NCBI GenBank assembly: GCA_002336115.1
Contig: DDEN01000052.1
Span: 4,134 to 20,258, forward strand
Direction: 5' to 3'
Length of the DNA stretch: 16,125 nucleotides
Origin: Chitinophagaceae bacterium UBA1953
GTDB taxonomy: Bacteria > Bacteroidota > Bacteroidia > Chitinophagales > Chitinophagaceae
Below, piece by piece: positions 14,463-16,125 of this stretch (positions within the stretch are counted from its first letter, which is position 1; every line of letters starts with the position of its first letter). The translations under genes and the position numbers were made by a program. The notes under the pieces are model-generated. The model worked only from the letters and a program-made list of their open reading frames with translations, made no database searches and was not told the origin of the DNA.

Positions 14463-14869
14463 TTGTGTGCAAATAAAATTTGTTTTTGCGTTTTTTCTTA
14501 GAAAATCTGAAAATTGAGTGGTGGAGAATAAAGCCTGGTAAAAAAGAAAGCAGGAGTGGATTACCAAACTGAGTTATTAACATTAATTTATAGATTTTTT
14601 GTTTGTAAGGTTCAAGATAATTCTTGTGACTGAATGGGCGAAGCTATGAATATCGGATAAAATGCAAAGACTTTTCTCTTACTTTTCTGTTTTAATAGAT
14701 TAGTTGAATTAAGCATCAGCAATTTAATACGGTTCCCGGAAATTTAAAATGATTTTTCAGAAATTATTTAAAACACAATATCGCTCTCACGACCAATGTT
14801 CATTACATTTATGCTTCGGATTTCGATAAATGACAGAATTAAAAAGAAATTAACTTAAAAAGTATTGAT

Positions 14870-15652
14870 ATGCATTCTAAAATAAAACAATTTAGCTTGT
14901 TGCTTTTTTGGGTAAGTTCAATATTTCTATCAAGTTGTGTAACGCAACGTGAAGTGGAATATTTACAGAAAACCGAAAGATCGCCTAAATCATTTACTGA
15001 GGCTGAAATTCTTGACTATAAGCTAAAACCTTTTGATGAGTTGTATATAAAGGTAAATAGCCTTGACGATCCAACAGCGAATGTTTTTTCAACAGCCTCA
15101 GGGCAGTCCTCAACTACACCTGACAATATATCTCCATATGGGGCTTCTCTTATTTCCTATGTGATAAACACTGATGGTTATTTGCAATTGCCGTTAGTAG
15201 GGAACATCTATGTAAAGGATAAAACTATTTCAGCAGTCAGGCTTATATTAACAGATTCGCTGAGTCACATTTTAAGTCAACCTATTGTAACTGTTAAACT
15301 TGTAAACAGGTATGTTTCAGTTTTAGGATATGTAAGAAATCCCGGGCATTTTCCATATTCACAGGAAAAGTTATCGATTTTCGATGCGATTGGACTGGCC
15401 GGCGATATGACAATTTATGCAAACCGTGAGGATGTACTGCTTACCAGAAATGAGAATGGAAAAAATATAATTGTCAAATTAGACTTAACGAAGCCTGAGC
15501 TTCTGGCCTCCAATTATTATTACATTCGCCCCAACGATATAATTTACATTAAACCGTTAAAGAAAAGAATATGGGGTATAAGCGAATTTCCTTTTGGAAT
15601 TTTACTTTCATCCATATCACTTACACTTGTCATATATTCATTAGTTAAATAA
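14870..15652 (+). CDS. Wza-like polysaccharide export lipoprotein
   Basis: The 260-residue protein starts with a lipoprotein signal peptide, with lipobox FLSSC and lipidated Cys23. A Poly_export domain follows from about residue 48 (YKLKPFDELYIKVNSL) to about 140. An SLBB-type beta-grasp segment then begins with VSVLGYVRNPGHFPY (about 149-163) and GLAGDMTIYANREDVLLTR (about 175-193). The C-terminus is a single hydrophobic segment (about 240-257) followed by a short basic tail, as in Bacteroidota members of the family, replacing the long amphipathic helix of E. coli Wza. The protein would form or line the outer-membrane exit channel for capsule or exopolysaccharide. It heads an operon: the next gene starts 15 bases after its stop. 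An insertion between about residues 66 and 90 (serine/threonine-rich) is typical of the phylum. Confidence 0.94.
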   Translation: MHSKIKQFSLLLFWVSSIFLSSCVTQREVEYLQKTERSPKSFTEAEILDYKLKPFDELYIKVNSLDDPTANVFSTASGQSSTTPDNISPYGASLISYVINTDGYLQLPLVGNIYVKDKTISAVRLILTDSLSHILSQPIVTVKLVNRYVSVLGYVRNPGHFPYSQEKLSIFDAIGLAGDMTIYANREDVLLTRNENGKNIIVKLDLTKPELLASNYYYIRPNDIIYIKPLKKRIWGISEFPFGILLSSISLTLVIYSLVK

Positions 15653-15667
15653 AAATAGTTAATAGAA

Positions 15668-16125
15668 ATGACTGATCTTAATAACATTAATATGCAGGAA
15701 GATAATGACTTTAAAAAAGTCACAGATCTTTTTGTAAGGAATTATAAACTATTTGTGTTTTGTATAATAATAGCCTTAGGATTTGCTTTCTATAAGAATT
15801 ATACATCTGTACCCATGTACAGCATCACAGCTTCAGTCCTGATTAAAGATAATTCAGGGCAATCGAATCGCAATCAGGAGATTAATGATTATCTGAACAG
15901 CAGTTTATTTGGTAATAATTTGAATTTTCAAAATGAATTGTGGGTATTAAAATCTTCTCCTGTTATTGAAAAAACGGTAAAAAACCTGAATTTGGCAGTT
16001 AGCTATTTTAAAAAGACTGATTTTAAATATATCGATACTTATAAAAGTGCTCCATTCCAGGTGTTGTTTTCGCCCAATCATGTTCAGCCGCTAAATGTAA
16101 AGTTTAAACTTGTTTTTAACAAAAA
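15668..16125 (+). CDS. Wzc/Wzz-like polysaccharide chain-length / tyrosine kinase protein, N-terminal part
   Basis: The frame opens with ATG at 15668 and has no stop through the right edge (152 complete codons). Residues about 14-27 form a charged cytoplasmic start (DFKKVTDLFVRNYK), then a membrane helix at about 28-44 (LFVFCIIIALGFAFY). The following YSITASVLIKDN (about 51-62) is the typical start of the Wzz domain. The SSPVIEKTVKNLNLAVSYF stretch (about 104-122) matches the phylum's large Wzc-like copolymerases, which often end in a Walker-type tyrosine kinase. That C-terminal part is outside the window, so kinase activity cannot be confirmed. It would span the periplasm and work with the Wza-like lipoprotein to control chain length and export. 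A second ATG at residue 9 is possible, but the first gives the usual 15-base gene spacing. Confidence 0.9.
   Translation, partial: MTDLNNINMQEDNDFKKVTDLFVRNYKLFVFCIIIALGFAFYKNYTSVPMYSITASVLIKDNSGQSNRNQEINDYLNSSLFGNNLNFQNELWVLKSSPVIEKTVKNLNLAVSYFKKTDFKYIDTYKSAPFQVLFSPNHVQPLNVKFKLVFNK

Larger units (their letters stand above)
13744..14869. other. Gene-free region of about 1.1 kb before the polysaccharide operon
   Basis: All six frames are broken by frequent stops and no open frame has a plausible start plus coding character. Two adjacent stop-bounded frames without starts (14011-14124 and 14144-14281) read somewhat like protein but match nothing I know. The region carries the DUF47 promoter at its left end, a bulged palindrome (13938-13971), two spaced TTGAC/GTCAA dyads (14334-14409) and a hairpin (14440-14462). 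It probably contains the promoter and leader of the export operon; the only weak -7-like box near the gene is TACATTTA (14804-14811). Confidence 0.6.

Noticed and set aside
13744..14869. Invertible capsule promoter
   Set aside because: I found no pair of matching inverted repeats flanking a promoter in the size range of known invertons, and no recombinase gene is present.
1..16125. CRISPR arrays, tRNA, rRNA, insertion sequences, phage genes
   Set aside because: No regularly spaced repeats, cloverleaf sequences, transposase motifs or target-site duplications were seen.

Overview
This AT-rich window reads as a chromosomal segment of a Bacteroidota bacterium, most likely of the Bacteroidales lineage. 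Three things point there. Several genes have promoter-like boxes that match the Bacteroidota consensus (TTTG, 19-21 bases, TAnnTTTG) in place of a sigma70 -35/-10. The gene families are typical of the phylum: an alternative GlmU-like nucleotidyltransferase, zinc-free type B L31, a short LuxC-type acyl-CoA reductase, and a serC-serA-DUF1015 cluster. The cell-surface export genes are also of the Bacteroidota type. No rRNA, tRNA, CRISPR array, transposase or phage gene was seen.

Layout: (1) 1-2519, minus strand: a GlmU-like protein cut by the left edge, ribosomal protein L31 with its own promoter and a clear terminator, and an acyl-CoA reductase. (2) 2615-7940, plus strand: a secreted protein of unknown function, then serC and serA (two steps of serine synthesis), a four-helix-bundle protein of the 23S rRNA intervening-sequence family, and a DUF1015 protein. 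(3) 7962-10757, minus: a large membrane hybrid histidine kinase that converges on DUF1015. (4) 11207-11872, plus: the pyridoxal-phosphate homeostasis protein YggS. (5) 11917-13743, minus: a DUF47 (PhoU-like) protein followed by a PiT phosphate transporter. (6) 13744-14869: about 1.1 kb without a credible gene, but with several inverted repeats. (7) 14870-16125, plus: the start of an exopolysaccharide or capsule export operon, with a Wza-like lipoprotein and the N-terminus of a Wzc/Wzz-like chain-length protein that runs off the right edge.

Working together: SerC and the SerA-like dehydrogenase would turn 3-phosphoglycerate into phosphoserine. No phosphoserine phosphatase is present, and DUF1015 occupies the place where another serine-related function might be expected. 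DUF47 and PiT form a phosphate uptake pair. The last two genes form the outer-membrane and inner-membrane parts of a polysaccharide exporter.

Most of the window is ordinary core genome. The points most worth a second look are: unusual active-site residues in the SerA-like enzyme; the serC-serA-DUF1015 cluster with a LuxC-type reductase beside it; a long imperfect inverted repeat just upstream of the four-helix-bundle gene; and the structured, gene-free region before the polysaccharide operon. I see no convincing evidence of a wholly new system.
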